From the NCBI RefSeq assembly GCF_028858725.1, contig NC_084774.1, forward strand, positions 9,274,001 through 9,338,000: DNA of 64,000 nt. The letters are read 5' to 3'. The stretch is from Colius striatus (Eukaryota > Chordata > Aves > Coliiformes > Coliidae). The notes beneath the pieces are model-generated. The model was not told where the DNA came from and made no database searches. It worked only from the letters and a program-made list of their open reading frames with translations. Shown here in pieces: positions 1-12,821 of the stretch (positions are counted from its first letter, which is position 1; the number at the start of each line of letters is the position of its first letter). Made by a program: the position numbers and the translations under genes.

Positions 1-1324
1 CGAAGAGGAGGTGGATGAAGGTCACATCCTGCCCCTTCTTCCGATGCCCGGCACCAGGAAAAAGCTGCGCTTTGTAAATATAAAAATAAACAACAAACTC
101 TTTTCCCCCCATTTACCACCTTCCCAACCCCCCCCTTCGCCCGTGAAGAAAACAACAACAGCCCCGGCGCTGTCGCAGCCACCTGCCCGGGGAAGTGATT
201 TCTCATACAGGCAGGAAACCAGGGGTCTAATTAAATCAGGGGTCAAGAGCATAAAGCAAGAACAAAGTTTGTTTAGGAGTCCTGGAGAGGGGCTGGTGGG
301 GTAGGAGGGGGATGCTCGGTGGGGCTGGGGATGCCTGTGCCTCGGTGGGATGCTGTTTGAGTGGGCTAGGGGGGGAATCTGGGGGTGTTTTGGCCCTGGG
401 GTGGATTGCTGAGCTTCACCTTCCTCCTGCAGGGGTGTCCCGGGGTTGGGAGGTGGCAGCTTGGGCTGGGGGTGTCCCTGCCGTCGCCGTCCCCCCCCCC
501 GCCAGTGGAGAAAGGAGCTCGGGGAGCATCACGCTCAGACCTACACGAGTGTCCTCAGCCTTCAGCGAGATCATATGAGGTTCCTGTTTCACAAGACTGG
601 AGGATGGCATTTCCATTGTGCTCGCCGGGGATGTGTTGCAACTGGGCAGCCGCTTCCATCCTTTGTCCTCCTCCCCGCAGAGGAGGAGTCTCAGCCTCTG
701 CCAGGGTGACCCGTCACACTCTGGCCCCCTCCCAGACACCAAATTCATCTCTGCTGGCCATAGCAGCCCTCCCTGGCAGGTCCTGGCCGTGGGCATCACC
801 AGTGCTCTCTGACTCCAAAGATACCACCACACTGGGTGCCCTCGTCCTGAGGGTCCCCACATGCCATGCAGATGCTGACCATGGGCTGCCCCAGCTGCCC
901 CCACGGCTCACAACTAATTCTCAAACGAAGGGTGACCAAGCCAAACCCCAAACTGGGTCCCTGGGTGTTGGCAGCAGCTCCAGCTCCCCTGGCATGATGC
1001 TCCCCTGCCTGCTTTTAGGAAGAGCTGCAGAAACCTTCACCTTTGGGTTGGGCACTCACAGCCCAGACCCACTTTCCCAATGTGCTGAATACAAAGTACC
1101 ACATTGTTAGGAAGAAGAATTAAAACCCAACAAAACAGCCAGCTGCAGCTGGAGGGGCAAAGTGGGAGCAAGCTGGGTTGGTTGTAACCCTTTGTGGGTG
1201 GGTGATGTGCTTTTGGGGGCCGTGGGGTTGTGGGGTGGGAATGACAGGAGTGGGACAGCATCCTGCATCCCAGCTCTGCCTGTGGGGGTGGAAGGGGAGG
1301 TGGTGATCTGGAGGTGTCCGAGGG
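1..1324. other. Intergenic, no gene recognised
   Basis: The first 260 bp are AT-richer and the rest is GC-rich unique sequence with a C run near 490. Open frames lack coding character or homologues. Confidence 0.6.
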
Positions 1325-1541
1325 CAGACTGTGGGGTGGGAAGAACTTTTCCCCTGAGAGGGGTGTCAGCCCCTGTGCCAGGCTGCCCAGGGAGCTGGAG
1401 GGATCCCAAAGCCGTGGGGCTGAGGTGCTGAGGCCTGTGGGTCAGTACTGGGCTGGGCAGGGTGAGGGCAGGGGGTGCACTCCAGGAGCTTCAAGGGCTT
1501 TTCCAACCAAAAGGGTTCTATGATTCTATGGGGCATGTTCT
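1325..1541 (+). mobile_element. CR1 LINE 3' fragment
   Basis: It contains GGCTGCCCAGGGAGCTGG, CCCAAAGCCGTGGGGCTG and the terminal GGTTCTATGATTCTATG, which is the CR1 3' end. Confidence 0.9.
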
Positions 1542-1544
1542 CCA

Positions 1545-4500
1545 TGGGCAAGGGGTGGGATTAGTGTCCTGGGGGCTCATAAAGCAGCAGGATATTTGCT
1601 CAGGCTTTAGGGATGCTGGGGGGTGCCCCAGTCCCCAAATCCCTGAAGGATGGGATGTGTAACTTGGAGACCACTCAGTCCAGGTGCTGCTCATCTCCAT
1701 CCCCACCCCACAGCAAGGCGCCAGGTCCCTTCCGAGGACACAGATGCCACCGGGCAGGCTTCCCCCCACCCCATCCCAGCCCCAGCATCCCACCGCCGAG
1801 CCGGGTACCGGGGCTGGCGGCAGGGGGACGAGCCCGCATCCCTGCCCACGGGCCTCACTCCAGCTGGGCGATGTTTTGTAAGGACTCCTGAGCCTCTGCG
1901 GCGCAGAGATAAGCCCAAGAATTCGCCGTCGGTTCCAAATATCCCGTCCGCTTCCTCCCGCCGTCCTCGCCGCCGCTCCAGCCCGTTTGTCTCATTTCCG
2001 CAGCAGCGCGCTGCCGAGAGCATCCTGTTTTCCCCCCGGCCCCGGGGCGCGGGGAGGAAGGGCAGGACAATGGGCGCAGGCAGTGCCCGAGCCGGGGGGC
2101 TGTGCTTTGGGGAGGTTTGACCCGCGATGGGGCTGTGAGGGAGGGGGCTGGCAGGTGGCAGCGCTGGGGACGCGGGTGCCGGGCTCAGCTGAGATTGCCG
2201 ATGGGTTTGCTTTCCTTTTACTCTTTGTCGTTCTTTAAGGGTATAAATCAGCCCGAGCTCCCTCCAGAGCATCCTCTCAGCGCTGCGGTGGGCCACAGGA
2301 GCCTTCCCCTTCCCTTCCACCTGGGCATCACCCTGGCACACGAACGGGGCTGGAGCCGGGTACCACAGCTCAGCACCGCCGCGGCACAGCAAAGCCCCGG
2401 CTGGGGGGACCCTGCCTCCCACCCCACCACCCCCCAGGCATTTTTCTTAGGGTCCCTCCCGTAAAACCACCCGCCTCAACCCTCCTCAAGCTGCAGCGTG
2501 GGAGAGCAGCATCCCCCCGGGACCGCCACCTCCCAGGGGCGGTACCGCGGGGGGAGGGTTTGGGATGCTGCTCCCCCGTCCCAAACCGCAGCCGCGGCTA
2601 AAGAGGGATCCGCGTTCGGGCTCCGCTCGCTCCGAGCTCCAGCATCCTCCCGCCCGCCGTAGGTGGGATCTGGCCGGTGGGCAGCCCTGCAGCCCCCTGC
2701 TTCTGGGGAAGGGATGGGGCTGTTGCCCCCCGGCTCCCTGGCCGAGTGTGAGTGTTTACTCGCTGCCTTTCTCACCGCTCGCAGCGTGGCAGGAGTTAGT
2801 CAAAGGCGGGCGGAAGCGAGCGCAGCAACTGAAACAACAATGGAAAGGAAACGGAGCTTGAAAAATTCTCCGTTCATAAATCAAGCGAACTGCAGGTGAT
2901 CCCCGGGCAGGAGCGAGCCGAGGAAAAGCCAGAGCTCAGCAACGCCGGCAGCCGGGGGTCCCAGACCCCCACTCCTGGGTGCCCCAGGGTGGTCCTGAGT
3001 GATGCTGGGGTTTGATGTCCATGTCCCTAGGGCTGAACGTCGGGGGTTTTGGGGCAGGTGAGGTGCAGGTGTTGCTGGGTTGGTTTTTACTGTGTATAAT
3101 ACACGTGTATCTCGGGGTGGAGATGCTTTCAGTGACTTCTCCCTTGCTTCCTACACACACACGTACAGACAGGGGCACACGGCTGCCTGGGAGGCCGGGG
3201 GAAGCCACAGCAGAGCAGCCAGCCCGGGGCTGGGCATGGGATGGGGCACAGAGGCTGTGCCACAGCTGTGCCATGGCCCCTTGGGACCAGCGGTGCAGGG
3301 AGATGGGGTTACTGTGGTGCTTGAGGGGGTGCAGAGCAGCTCCCTCAGCCCTCTCTTCACCTCTTTGCAGCTTAAAACCTACCTTTTTGGGGTAAAAGGC
3401 ATGATTTTTGAAGTGGAGGAGCTGTCAGGGTGGAGCTGAGCGTGGCTCCAGGCTGCAGCCGTGCCCTGGGAGATGCTGGGGTTAATGTGAGACGAACCAG
3501 GGCTCTCGGTGGCATCTAGCCACGGCTCCTCACTGGGACCTCATAAAGGCTTTTTCCTCCTTAGGAAAAGGAGTTGCTGTCTTGGGATGGGCTCCTTGGG
3601 GCTGGCAGCATCCTCGTGTGGGCAGGGAGTGGGCATGGGCAGAAAACATCTCCCCACCCCAGGGAGTCCTGCAGCATCTTGCTGCCGGCGAGATGGCAAC
3701 ATGTGGGACAAAGCCAGATCTCCCCTTTCGCTCTGTCCCCTCTCTGCCAGCCCCCAGCAGCTGAGACCCGACCTCGGGGACCTGGAAGAGGAGCTTGTGG
3801 CGTTAGGACCAGTGGATGGCCCCAAGGACCAGGCTGGTGACAGCAGGCTGAGCCTCTCAGCCAAGGAAAGGATCCGGTCGTGGTCCCTGCGCTGGGAAAG
3901 CCGAGAGGGATTTCATGTCCCCCTCAGCCTCTCTCCAAACCCTCCCCCCTCAGCCTCTCTCCAAACCCTCCCCCCTCCTCCTCTCTGTCGTCTTGTCTTT
4001 CGGCAGAGCTGGAAAAGCAGGAGACCACCGTAAATAACTGCTGTGTCTTTAAGGCGTTTGGTGCAGTACAAGGGAACGCACTCGTTGAATTACAGCTTCT
4101 TAATCAAATACATGTAACCATGTCACTTAAAGTGCTCGCGAAAAGCAGGGGGAAGGAGGAAAAAAACCCCAACACAATTGGAAGAGCACGATATTAAAAC
4201 CAGCTGCTCGCTTACCCCCACCACAGTTAATAGTTTTTGAATGTTCTGAATGAGAGAGAAACCAGAGCCAAGCTCCACTTTCATGTCCATCTTTCTGATC
4301 AAACCCTGTCAGCCGGGTGGGGGGGGAGCTGGGCAGCCTGGCACAGCGGCTGGGGACGGGGGGTGGGACGTGGGAGGGCTGTGCTCGCCTCTCCTGCCGC
4401 TGCTCCCGGCCCCTAGGGCTGTTTCCCCGTGGTGATGGGGAGGTGGGAGCTTGTGAGTCTTCCCACAGCCAACGGGACCTGGGACCCAGCCTGGAGATGC

Positions 4501-5455
4501 CAGCACAGGTTGCCCAAGGTCTGTGGCGCTGAGGGATGCTGCCCTGGGACACGGCTGCTGCGTTGCACGTCCTCCCCCCACCAAATTCATCCCAACTCCA
4601 CCTCCTGAGGCTCCTTCCTGTAAGTTGGCATCTCCACTCATCCCCCCCGGGTGCCGAGGCGCCGCGGTGCCCGCAGCATCCCATCCTCAGAGCATCCCCT
4701 GGGCCACATCCCCATGCCCCTGCTCCCTCAGGACACACATACTGGGACCACCTCTACGTCTTACCTCCAGCCTGGCTGGCCACCACCAACCCCCCTCCCC
4801 ATCCCTCACACACACACACACAGAGCCTGCCAACCACCTCGAGCTGTGCGGCTCCCCCGTGCCGTGGACCAACTGCTCATTAACCGTGAGGCAGAGACCA
4901 CCAAATATGTCAAAACACACTGAAAATTTATTGTTTCATACCATACTTTTGAGGCTCTTGAACGCTGGCCAGTGCTTCTCCCTCTCTGAGCTGGGGCCTA
5001 TCTGCTGTCACCGACGCCTCGGATATATGGATAGCCCCTCTTGCTTTCTGCCTTTTTGTTTCTCCCTCCCCCAGCTCCCCCTCTCCTCTCCCTCCCCACC
5101 ACCTCCCCTTTCTTTCTTTAAATGAAAAATACAAACAATTGATGGAAAATGTACATTTGTTCCATATGGGACGGTCGGAGTGTGGAGAGGAGCCAGGAGA
5201 GTCATTTTTAGGCAGCCTCGTCTCTGCAGCGGATGGCTGGATGGCTTCCCAGAACGGCCCCGCGCGGCCTGGCCTGGCTCTCCCCACGAGCCTCGCTCTG
5301 TGACGCTCCTGTGCTGCTGGGGGGGGGATGTGGTACAGCTCCCTGCTGGCCTCGTCCCCCCCTGGGGCTGCTGAGCACAGGAGGAGGGAGAGATTTCCAC
5401 AGAGAGCCCTGGAAGAGATGAGCTGGGCTGAGCAGGAGGTGATGGGGAGATTTGC
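1545..5455. other. Intergenic, no gene recognised
   Basis: This is GC-rich unique DNA. Two AT-richer patches (about 4,030-4,300 and 4,890-5,180) with ordinary complexity could be conserved noncoding elements. There are also a near-identical 28-bp duplication near 3,930-3,985, a short CA run near 4,810 and a CT-rich tract at 5,040-5,120. Confidence 0.5.
2740..2920. promoter_or_regulatory. Candidate regulatory element with SOX (AACAATGG) and ETS-like core
   Basis: AACAATGG at 2836-2843 is followed directly by two GGAAA cores (AAAGGAAACGG). It is a non-repetitive patch in otherwise GC-rich intergenic DNA. SOX plus ETS pairing is typical of endothelial enhancers. Conservation is untested. Confidence 0.25.
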
Positions 5456-5459
5456 TTTG

Positions 5460-5505
5460 TGTGGAAGGTTGAATTAGGCTGGTTGGGTTGGGTTGGGGTA
5501 GGTTA
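5460..5505. repeat. GGTTG-type repeat, left part
   Basis: GGTTGGGTTGGGTTGGGG lies immediately left of a CR1 3' end. The same low-complexity sequence resumes right of the CR1. Confidence 0.8.
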
Positions 5506-5806
5506 GAATGATAGAATCATAGAGATCATCCAGCCCCAGTCCCTGCTAAAGCAGGTTCTCCTCAATCGGGGGCACAGGAATGTGTCCAGGTGGGTTTGGG
5601 AACCTCCCAAGGAGAAGCCTCCACACCCCCCTGGGCAGCCTGGGCCAGGGCTCCCTCACCTCAAACCAAAGTTGTTTCTCCTTAAGTGCAACTTTTTGTG
5701 TTCCAGCTTTTGTCCATTGCCCCTTGTCCTGTTGCTGGCCACTACAGAAAAAAGTGTCACCCCATCCCCTTGACACCCACCCTGTAGGTACTGATAAGTG
5801 TCAGCT
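5506..5806 (-). mobile_element. CR1 LINE 3' fragment
   Basis: It begins with GAATGATAGAATCATAGA (the CR1 3' terminal repeat, reverse strand), followed by CAGCCTGGGCCAGGGCTC and the TACTGATAAG segment typical of avian CR1. It is 5'-truncated and non-coding. Confidence 0.9.
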
Positions 5807-6035
5807 GGGTCGTGTTGGGTAAGGTTGGTTAGGATGGGTTGGGTCGATTAGGTTAGATTGGGTTGCCTCTGGCTGAGCTGGGTTGCTTTTGGTTGGGCTG
5901 GCTTGTTTTGAGTTGGGTTAGCTGAGGTGGGTTACACAGGGCTGTGCTGGGTTGGGTTGTGTTGGCTGTGGTGGGTTAGTTTCCATTATATTGGTGGTGG
6001 TGTGTTGTGTTGGGTTATGTTGGGTTGAGTTTGAC
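5807..6035. repeat. GGTTG-type degenerate repeat, right part
   Basis: Irregular GGTTGGG, GGTTAGG and GCTGGGTTG units run for about 230 bp. It is telomere-like in base content but has no TTAGGG array. Confidence 0.8.
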
Positions 6036-6582
6036 CTCTGGAGAGCACTTCAAACCTTTCCATGACCCTTTGGCTTCTGGATGCACCACAGCATTGCTGC
6101 CTCAGCTCAGAAGATTGGCACGAAGTGGCTCTGATGGACATCTGTGGGGCACAGCTCTGCTGAGAGCCAGTGGGGACAACAAGCCCTCAAACACCCCCAC
6201 AACTCATGCAGTGAGGACCAAACCCTCATCCCTTGTGGCACTGGGTGAGTGAATAGCCAGTGTGGGGTCGGGGGCTGTGGGGCCAGGGGCTGGTGGAGGC
6301 CCCAAGGCTGCTGTGGGCGATGCCAGGAGCTGTGGGACCACAGCCAGAGCTCGGCCAGCGATGGAGAGCCTGAACCTCCCATCAAGGGAAATGTTAAACA
6401 AAAAACAGTCCCAGGCTGTGCAGACTTTCCAGGGCACATTAAGGACCCCTTGCTGGCTTCTTTTCTTTTTTTCTTTCACAAAACTTGTAATATTTACGAT
6501 CCCACAGCCCCAAATCCCTGCAGGCAGCTGCCCTCCCCTGCCCACGGCAGCCAGCACAGCGGTGCCTGGCAGCACCCGGCGC

Positions 6583-6604
6583 TTGCTGCTGCTGCTGCTG
6601 CTGG
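6583..6604. repeat. (CTG)n trinucleotide run
   Basis: About six CTG units in intergenic DNA; not within a recognised gene. Confidence 0.85.
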
Positions 6605-7457
6605 GCACCCACGGGAGAGCAGAGCTGGGCAGAGCATCCAGCATCCCCCCTACCCTCCTCTGCACAGCCCTGGAGGAAATGGTGCCTTTCCTGTCCTGCA
6701 AGAAGCACTGAGATTTCCAACCATTTCCTTTCCCAAACTGGGCGGCAAAACAGAAAGTTGGGGAAGGTTTGGGAACTTTTCTTCTGCTCGGGCAGGAAAG
6801 ATCGTGCTGGGAACATTGAAAAGCTTTCTTTGCATTTCAACCTTTTCCCCTCGCTTAACCTCCCCACACAAAGCTGTGACACCTCCAAATGCTTCTCCTC
6901 CCAAGCTAAAAAAACCTGGACAGTTGTTTTTTTCCAGCGCTCTCTTTCTCGAGTCAGGAAATGTTTTGGAGCTGTTTCCCACCAACAGGTTTGGTTTTCA
7001 TAAATCTTCTTTTATTTTGCTGCTTTTTTTTGGGGGGGGGTGGAAAAGAGGAAAGAAAAGATAAAATCATCCCATCATTGGCTCTAGAGCAGCTGCCTGG
7101 TGCCACAGGGGAGGAACTGGCAGCATCTTCCTGGTCCCACCAATGTTCTCGTCACAGAGATGTTGATGGTGAGCACCCAAAATGGACCAAGAAGCTCTGG
7201 TTCCTCTGTAACATCCAGGTGGGATGATTTCATCAGGGCTGTGTGTTCATGGGTGGGTGTTGGCATTCCCCCCCACATCTGGTGTGCTTGGGCTACCCTG
7301 AGGCTGCCACTGGCCACCCTGATGGGTCTCACTTGCCCCTGGTGAGCCAGGCAGCTGGCACACACTGTTCTAATAGCTGGGTGATGTCATTGAGTACTCT
7401 ATAATGCTGTTAAACCCCTCCAGAATGTCTATAAACCTGACCAGTGAACCTCCAGTG

Positions 7458-8022
7458 AAACACACACACACAAGGATATGTGCACACACATGCATGGAGA
7501 TGTGGGCACAGGGATGCACACACAGAGATGGGGATGCACATGTAGCCTCACACATGTGCATGCACAGACACACACATGGACACACAGACACACATGTGGA
7601 TGCAGACATGCTGCTAGACAAAAAGGGACATGCCCACATGTTTACCCAGGCAGGGGTGCACACACACACACACACACACTCAGATGTGTGCCCATGAAGA
7701 GCCAGGGATGCACAGACATGGATACACACAGTGCTGCATGTACACACAGATGCACACACACAAATGGATGTACACACACACACACCTTTGCACACAGGTA
7801 CATTGGGATGTACACACATGGATGGACACACACAGAGATGTGCACACACACATGGGGTAACACACACATGGATGGACACACACATGGAGTAACACACACG
7901 GATGGACACACACTTGGATGGACACACACATGGAGTAACACACACATGGATGGACACACTTGGATGGACATACACATGGAGTAACACACACATGGATGGA
8001 CACACACACATACACACACATG
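7458..8022. repeat. Compound (CA)n / CACATGGATGGA repeat array
   Basis: CA runs alternate with GATG and ATGGATGG interruptions for about 560 bp. The right third is a regular 30-40-bp minisatellite (ACACACATGGATGGAC and ACATGGAGTAAC). Long frames on both strands are repeat artefacts. Confidence 0.95.
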
Positions 8023-8029
8023 CTCTCTT

Positions 8030-10800
8030 CATGCCACCCCAGCCTCTCCCAGCCTGGCAGCCATGGTGTGTGGCATGGAGGGGGCAGGATCTGGCAGTGA
8101 CCCCCCCTCTCCCAGCCCAGGAAAGCTGCAGGATGGCTCTGTCAGTTTTTACATATACCTGTCAAACCCCCTCTCCATATTTCTGCTGTAACGACCTGCT
8201 AAGAGCCCCTTGCTCCTCCTCCCCAGTCCAAAACCATCAGGCCCCAAGCTTTGGAGAGATTAAGTCATAAAAATCGGAAGGAGCTGTGTAGTAACAGCTC
8301 CAGCCTGAGCCATAACGGCAGTGAAATCATCCCCAAACTATTCCAGCCCCGTCCATTTCCAGTCCCACGTCACACCTGAGCCACCGGCACGCAGAGAAAT
8401 AAACTGCGGGTGGATGGTTTCCTGGCCCCGGCGCGGCTGCACGGGGATGGGGGCAGGGAAAGGAGCTGATGTTCAAAACAAAAGGGCTCTCCCAGAACGA
8501 GGGACTGACATTGCTGTTTGGTCCCCGGTGCCTGAGCAGAGCAGGATGTGTCCCAGGTGTTCTGAGGGAGTGCTGAGCTGCCAGGGCACAGCTGGAGCAG
8601 CCCATCCCACCTCCACCCCTGGTTTGCCTTGATGAACCTCAGGCTGAGCAAAACGAACTGCCAGAGCCCAGTGAAACTGGGAGATACCTGATTTAGCAGC
8701 AAATGCAACACAGCTAATTAGCAGCTTGCTTAAAAGCTTGTCAAGGAGCCAGTCCCCCCTTCCTGGGTCTGCCCAGCTCCTGACAGAGCCAGAGCAGCCA
8801 AACCTTGGCTTTGGAGAGGTCCAAATCCTGTCCTGGCCGTGAATAAATACGATGCTGCAGCTCTGACACTGTGGGAAGGCTCCTGCCCAAACCACTGCCA
8901 GCCTGGTACCAGTGAGGATGGAGCAACGGCCCCGTTTTGGGACTCTTCTTGACAAATTTGCTGTCAAAACAGTAAGTTGAGCTGAAGAAAGCTGTATGAA
9001 ACACCAAGTGATGGGAGGAGAGGCTGCAGCCCTGGGCTCTGGCACAGCTGCCACCTCCTGTTATCTGACCCAAACCCACGCTCCTGTTTTCTTCCTCTCT
9101 CCTTTCCCTTCTTTCTCCTTTCCCCGTGACCCAGGGCAGGGCTGGGCAGTGAGAAGGGGCAGCCACACATTGTTTGCTGCCTCAGCTGCAATTAGGCTTT
9201 ATTATTACTGAAAACACCCAGGGCTGAGTGAGGCAGGAGGGCTGGCGGGGCCCTGCCTGCTTTTGTGTCGAGGCAAGCCAGGGCTTGGCTGGCAAACGCC
9301 ACACAGTGATGGAGGGACCAGGGGAGCTGGAATGTGGTTCCTGAGTGTCCTGTGGCTGGGTGGGTTGTGTGAAGCTGTGGCTTCAATGTGAGGCTTCCGC
9401 AGGTGGGAGCCACCATCCATCACCTCATGGTTCTCAGTCTTGTACCTTCCCCAGCCCTGTGGTGGCAGCTTTGGGTATGAAATGAGAGCTTGCCCCCAAC
9501 CCCAGCAGTGTGGCAGCTCTGGGCTTGCTCCTGTTCGTGCCCAGCCATGCTGACGGTGCTGGTGAACAACCCAACCCAGGCCACGCTCAACCCAAACCGC
9601 TCCGGAGCAAGGAACCACGGCCAAAGGAGCAGCCAGAGGATTTCTGGCCGTGTGCTGAGATCAGAGGCGAGCTGGCACAGCCCGAGCTGTGGGGAAAGGG
9701 GGAGAATTTGTGCTGCAGAGAAATGACTTCACATTTCCTCCATGGTGTGCTCCCAGCCTGGCGGGGCGAGGGCCGGCGCAGGAAGCGATCGCATCCTCGC
9801 CTGCAAGCTACCTGGAATCCAGGGGCTGGAAAACAGCTCAGGGCTTTCTTTTCTTCCTCCCAACCCTCCTCCTCTACCTCCTTCCTCCCTCTTTGGGGAG
9901 CGGGACGGAGCCTATAGATGGCTGCTTCCTTTCATAGTCATCGGCAGCACAGGCACAGGATGCTTCTCATTTGGTGGCGTGTTTGTTTGCTGTGGCGTTG
10001 GGTTCTGGCACCCTCCAGCCCTCCCGTGTAGGTAGTGAGATCATTTTTCCATGTATTCCCCCCCCCTTTTTTAACATACTGTATATGGCCAGACAATGGA
10101 GTGTCTTCCTGGCCCTTCCATGGGAGCACGTCGCCAGCCCCTAGAACCGTCCCGTTTATTAGCGCTTCACGTTAGACACCAACCAAAGAGAAGTGAGTCA
10201 GGATTGAGCCCTGTTCACACTAATGTGAGTTTAATTTAGGAGAAGCTTGAAAATTAATGTCATTTGTTAAATATCCATTTCCCCTAAAAGGCAATTCTTT
10301 GCCAACAACAACAAGGGGAAAAAAAATACACCCACCCCTCTTCTTCTATTCAGTTGCTGGGGGGTTTTTTTTGAGCAGCCTTTTTTGGTGATATCAGCCT
10401 GGTTTAAATCACCCAGCGTTCAAGGAACGGATGCCACCAGGGTTTTATGCAACACATTGTCATCTTTGCCTTTTCAAATTGAACAGAAAAAGCAAATACT
10501 GTAAATCATTAAGTGATTCCTGGGGTGTGTTGTGGGGGGGAGGGGGGTGAAGCTCTGGCAAAGCACTGGCAGCTCCGAGCAAGGTCCAGCTTTGGCAAGA
10601 GGCTGCTGGAGCAGCCAGGGAGGGCTGTGGAAGAAGGGTTGTGGCACATGGTTTTTCTTCCAGCTCAGAGCAGAGGCACCACAGCAAAGCTGGGCTCTAT
10701 TTTTGAGAAGGTGTTTCATGGGAAAACGGGGTGAGCCATGGGGACCGAGCCCCATTGCGCTGGCACAATAACCACACCAAAGCTCGTCTGGGGGGAGGAT
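8030..10800. other. Intergenic, no gene recognised; AT-rich patch at 10,020-10,530
   Basis: No exon is supported. The patch around 10,150-10,330 (TTAATTTAGG, AAAATTAATGTC, TTAAATATCC) stands out as AT-rich and non-repetitive just past the inferred SOX18 3' end. It could be a distal 3' UTR or a conserved element. Confidence 0.45.
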
Positions 10801-10810
10801 TATCTCATGG

Positions 10811-10816
10811 TTTATT
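10811..10816 (-). promoter_or_regulatory. SOX18: Candidate SOX18 polyadenylation signal AATAAA
   Basis: The complement of TTTATT gives AATAAA in the SOX18 sense, followed 35-50 nt later by a GT-rich run (TTTGGTGTGG). A nearer alternative is ATTAAA at 11115-11120 (minus). Confidence 0.4.
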
Positions 10817-11970
10817 ATACTTCAATGTGAGAACAGCTGCTTTTCTGTTGTTGTTGTTGTGCATCGAGCATCTCAGGGCAACCTCCAGCCATCCCATCCC
10901 CTCCTGTCCCATCCCATCCATCCCTGGAGCCGCTGGCGGGGCCCGAGGCGGCTGCCGGGGAGGGCGGCAGCCTGGAAATTAATACATTTGCCAGGTTGTC
11001 AAAACATTAATCAACGGATACAGCAATCTGGAAATGGTTGGGGCAACATGGATTTGCGGAAAATATGTGTTCACACAACAAGCACAGAAGATGGGAACAA
11101 TTATATGAAGATGTTTTAATAATTAACCAGTATAAAACAGTTTGCTCTCCGTACAGCTCGAGACAATAAAAGTGTTTGCAGTCGTATTTTTCTGCTTTGT
11201 ACAAAATTCCAGTCGATTGTTCCACAATATTTACATTGTCGTTAGTCTGCACAAAATATCTCCTTTTCCTTTTCCCCCCTCCCTCCCCTCCCTCCCCCAT
11301 TTTTTGTTGTTTAATCCAGCTTTGCTACATAAATGCTTCCGATCTCGTGGATGTCCCTCGGTGTATCTTTAAAAAGTCTAAATAAAAAACCCCCACAAAG
11401 GAAAAGACATTAAATACCATTTTATATATATAAAAAAATGCTTAGTAAAAATATACTTTTGTTGCCCAATTAAAATATATTGCTGAGAATACAGTAAAAA
11501 CTGTCCTAAAGCCCACCCCTCATGGGCGCCGACTCGTTAATGGCAAAGCCTTCCTAAAGGTTCCCCCACCCCTTTGCCTGCCCTTGGGTTAGGGGAAGCT
11601 GATTGCTTTGGCTCTGTTCTGCTGGTGGTTGTTTCAGGCAGGATTGGTTTAAAAACAAACAACACGACCCCCAAAATGCTCATTTGGAGCTGCTGGGAGC
11701 TTAGAGCTCCAGGCTGGCAGGGCTGGAGCGGGGAGTAGGCGGGGTAGCGCTCGGGAAAGGCGGCTAGCTGTGTTATACGGTTATACGGTATATCGGTGAG
11801 TTCAGCCCAAAGTTAACAACAACAAACAAAGACAAAGAAAGCGATGCATTTAATGAGATACTCTAAATACGATGGAGCTCGTGGTTAAAAGGAGGATGGC
11901 TTCTATTTTTTTTTGGTGTTAGAGGAGAGTCGGGGCTCTCCCGGTGCGAGCGTCGGGCGGTGGGGCCGAG
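10811..11970 (-). other. SOX18: Probable SOX18 3' UTR
   Basis: Sequence after the SOX18 stop turns AT-rich and non-repetitive, with U-rich stretches in the sense strand, and stays so for about 1.1 kb. This contrasts with the GC-rich, repeat-laden flanks and suits a conserved 3' UTR. The end point is inferred from a polyadenylation signal. Confidence 0.5.
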
Positions 11971-12821
11971 CTAACCCGTGATGCAGGGGCTGTAGTAAAC
12001 GGCGCTGCTGGCGTCGGACAGGGCGGATATCAAGCTGCTCTCCTCACAGGAGATGCTTCTAGGAGTCACTTTGGACAGGGAGACGTGGTAAGGGAGTCCC
12101 GAGGCGTCGGGACGAGTCCTGCTCATGTTCAAATACTGGTCAAACTCGTTGCGGTCAACGTCTGTCCAGAGCTCGGTTTGGTTCAAGTGATCCACGCTCT
12201 CCATGTGGTGGGCTTCGGGGGGAGGAGACAGCTGACCCAGGTGGGCTGAAAGCCCGTTCTGAGTTCCTGAGCACATTTGGTTGTAGTATATGCTGGAGGG
12301 ATGGGGAGTCCTCATGGCATCGGCCAAGTGCGAGGGGGTCTGCGCGTAGGGCACCGCCACGTCCCGCCCCATGCACTTCTCCTGGGGAAACTCCATCTGG
12401 TGATGGTGGTGGTAGCCACGAAAGGGCATCATGTTGCAGTCATCCTGCATGTGAGGGGGGAAAAACGCCGGCTCGGTCTGTTCTAAGACATCCAAGGGAG
12501 ACATCTCAGGAGTTGGCAAGCCATAGTTTTCAATATCCGACCCCATGGAGTGGAGTTCTCTGAAGTGGTTAAGCGGGGGAGGCTGGGGGTGGCCCGGCTG
12601 GCTGCCGCCATGGTGACTCATGTTGAAGTTGTCACTGCAAGGCTGGGAAAGGTTATGCAGGAGGATATTGGGTTCCATCCTCTTGATTTTCTTGGCTTGC
12701 TTCTTTCTCCTTGGGCGGTACTTGTAGTTGGGGTGATCCTGGAGGTGCTGGATTCGCAGCCTCTCTGCCTCTTCCACAAAGGGACGCTTGTCGCTGGCGC
12801 TCAGCGCTTTCCACGACTGGC
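11971..12821 (-). CDS. SOX18: SOX18 coding exon 2
   Basis: This exon codes from Gly135 (completed by GC) through [14 protein letters not shown], the basic tail [10 protein letters not shown], the transactivation region, the EFDQYL motif and the stop TAG. The acceptor is a pyrimidine tract ending in CCAG at 12822. Confidence 0.96.

Noticed and set aside
5460-6035. Interstitial telomere repeat
   Set aside because: The units are irregular GGTTG/GGTTA forms; there is no run of TTAGGG.
7370-8032. Cys/Val-rich 220-codon minus-strand protein
   Set aside because: It is a translation of CA/TG and ATGGATGG repeats. No unique sequence supports a gene.
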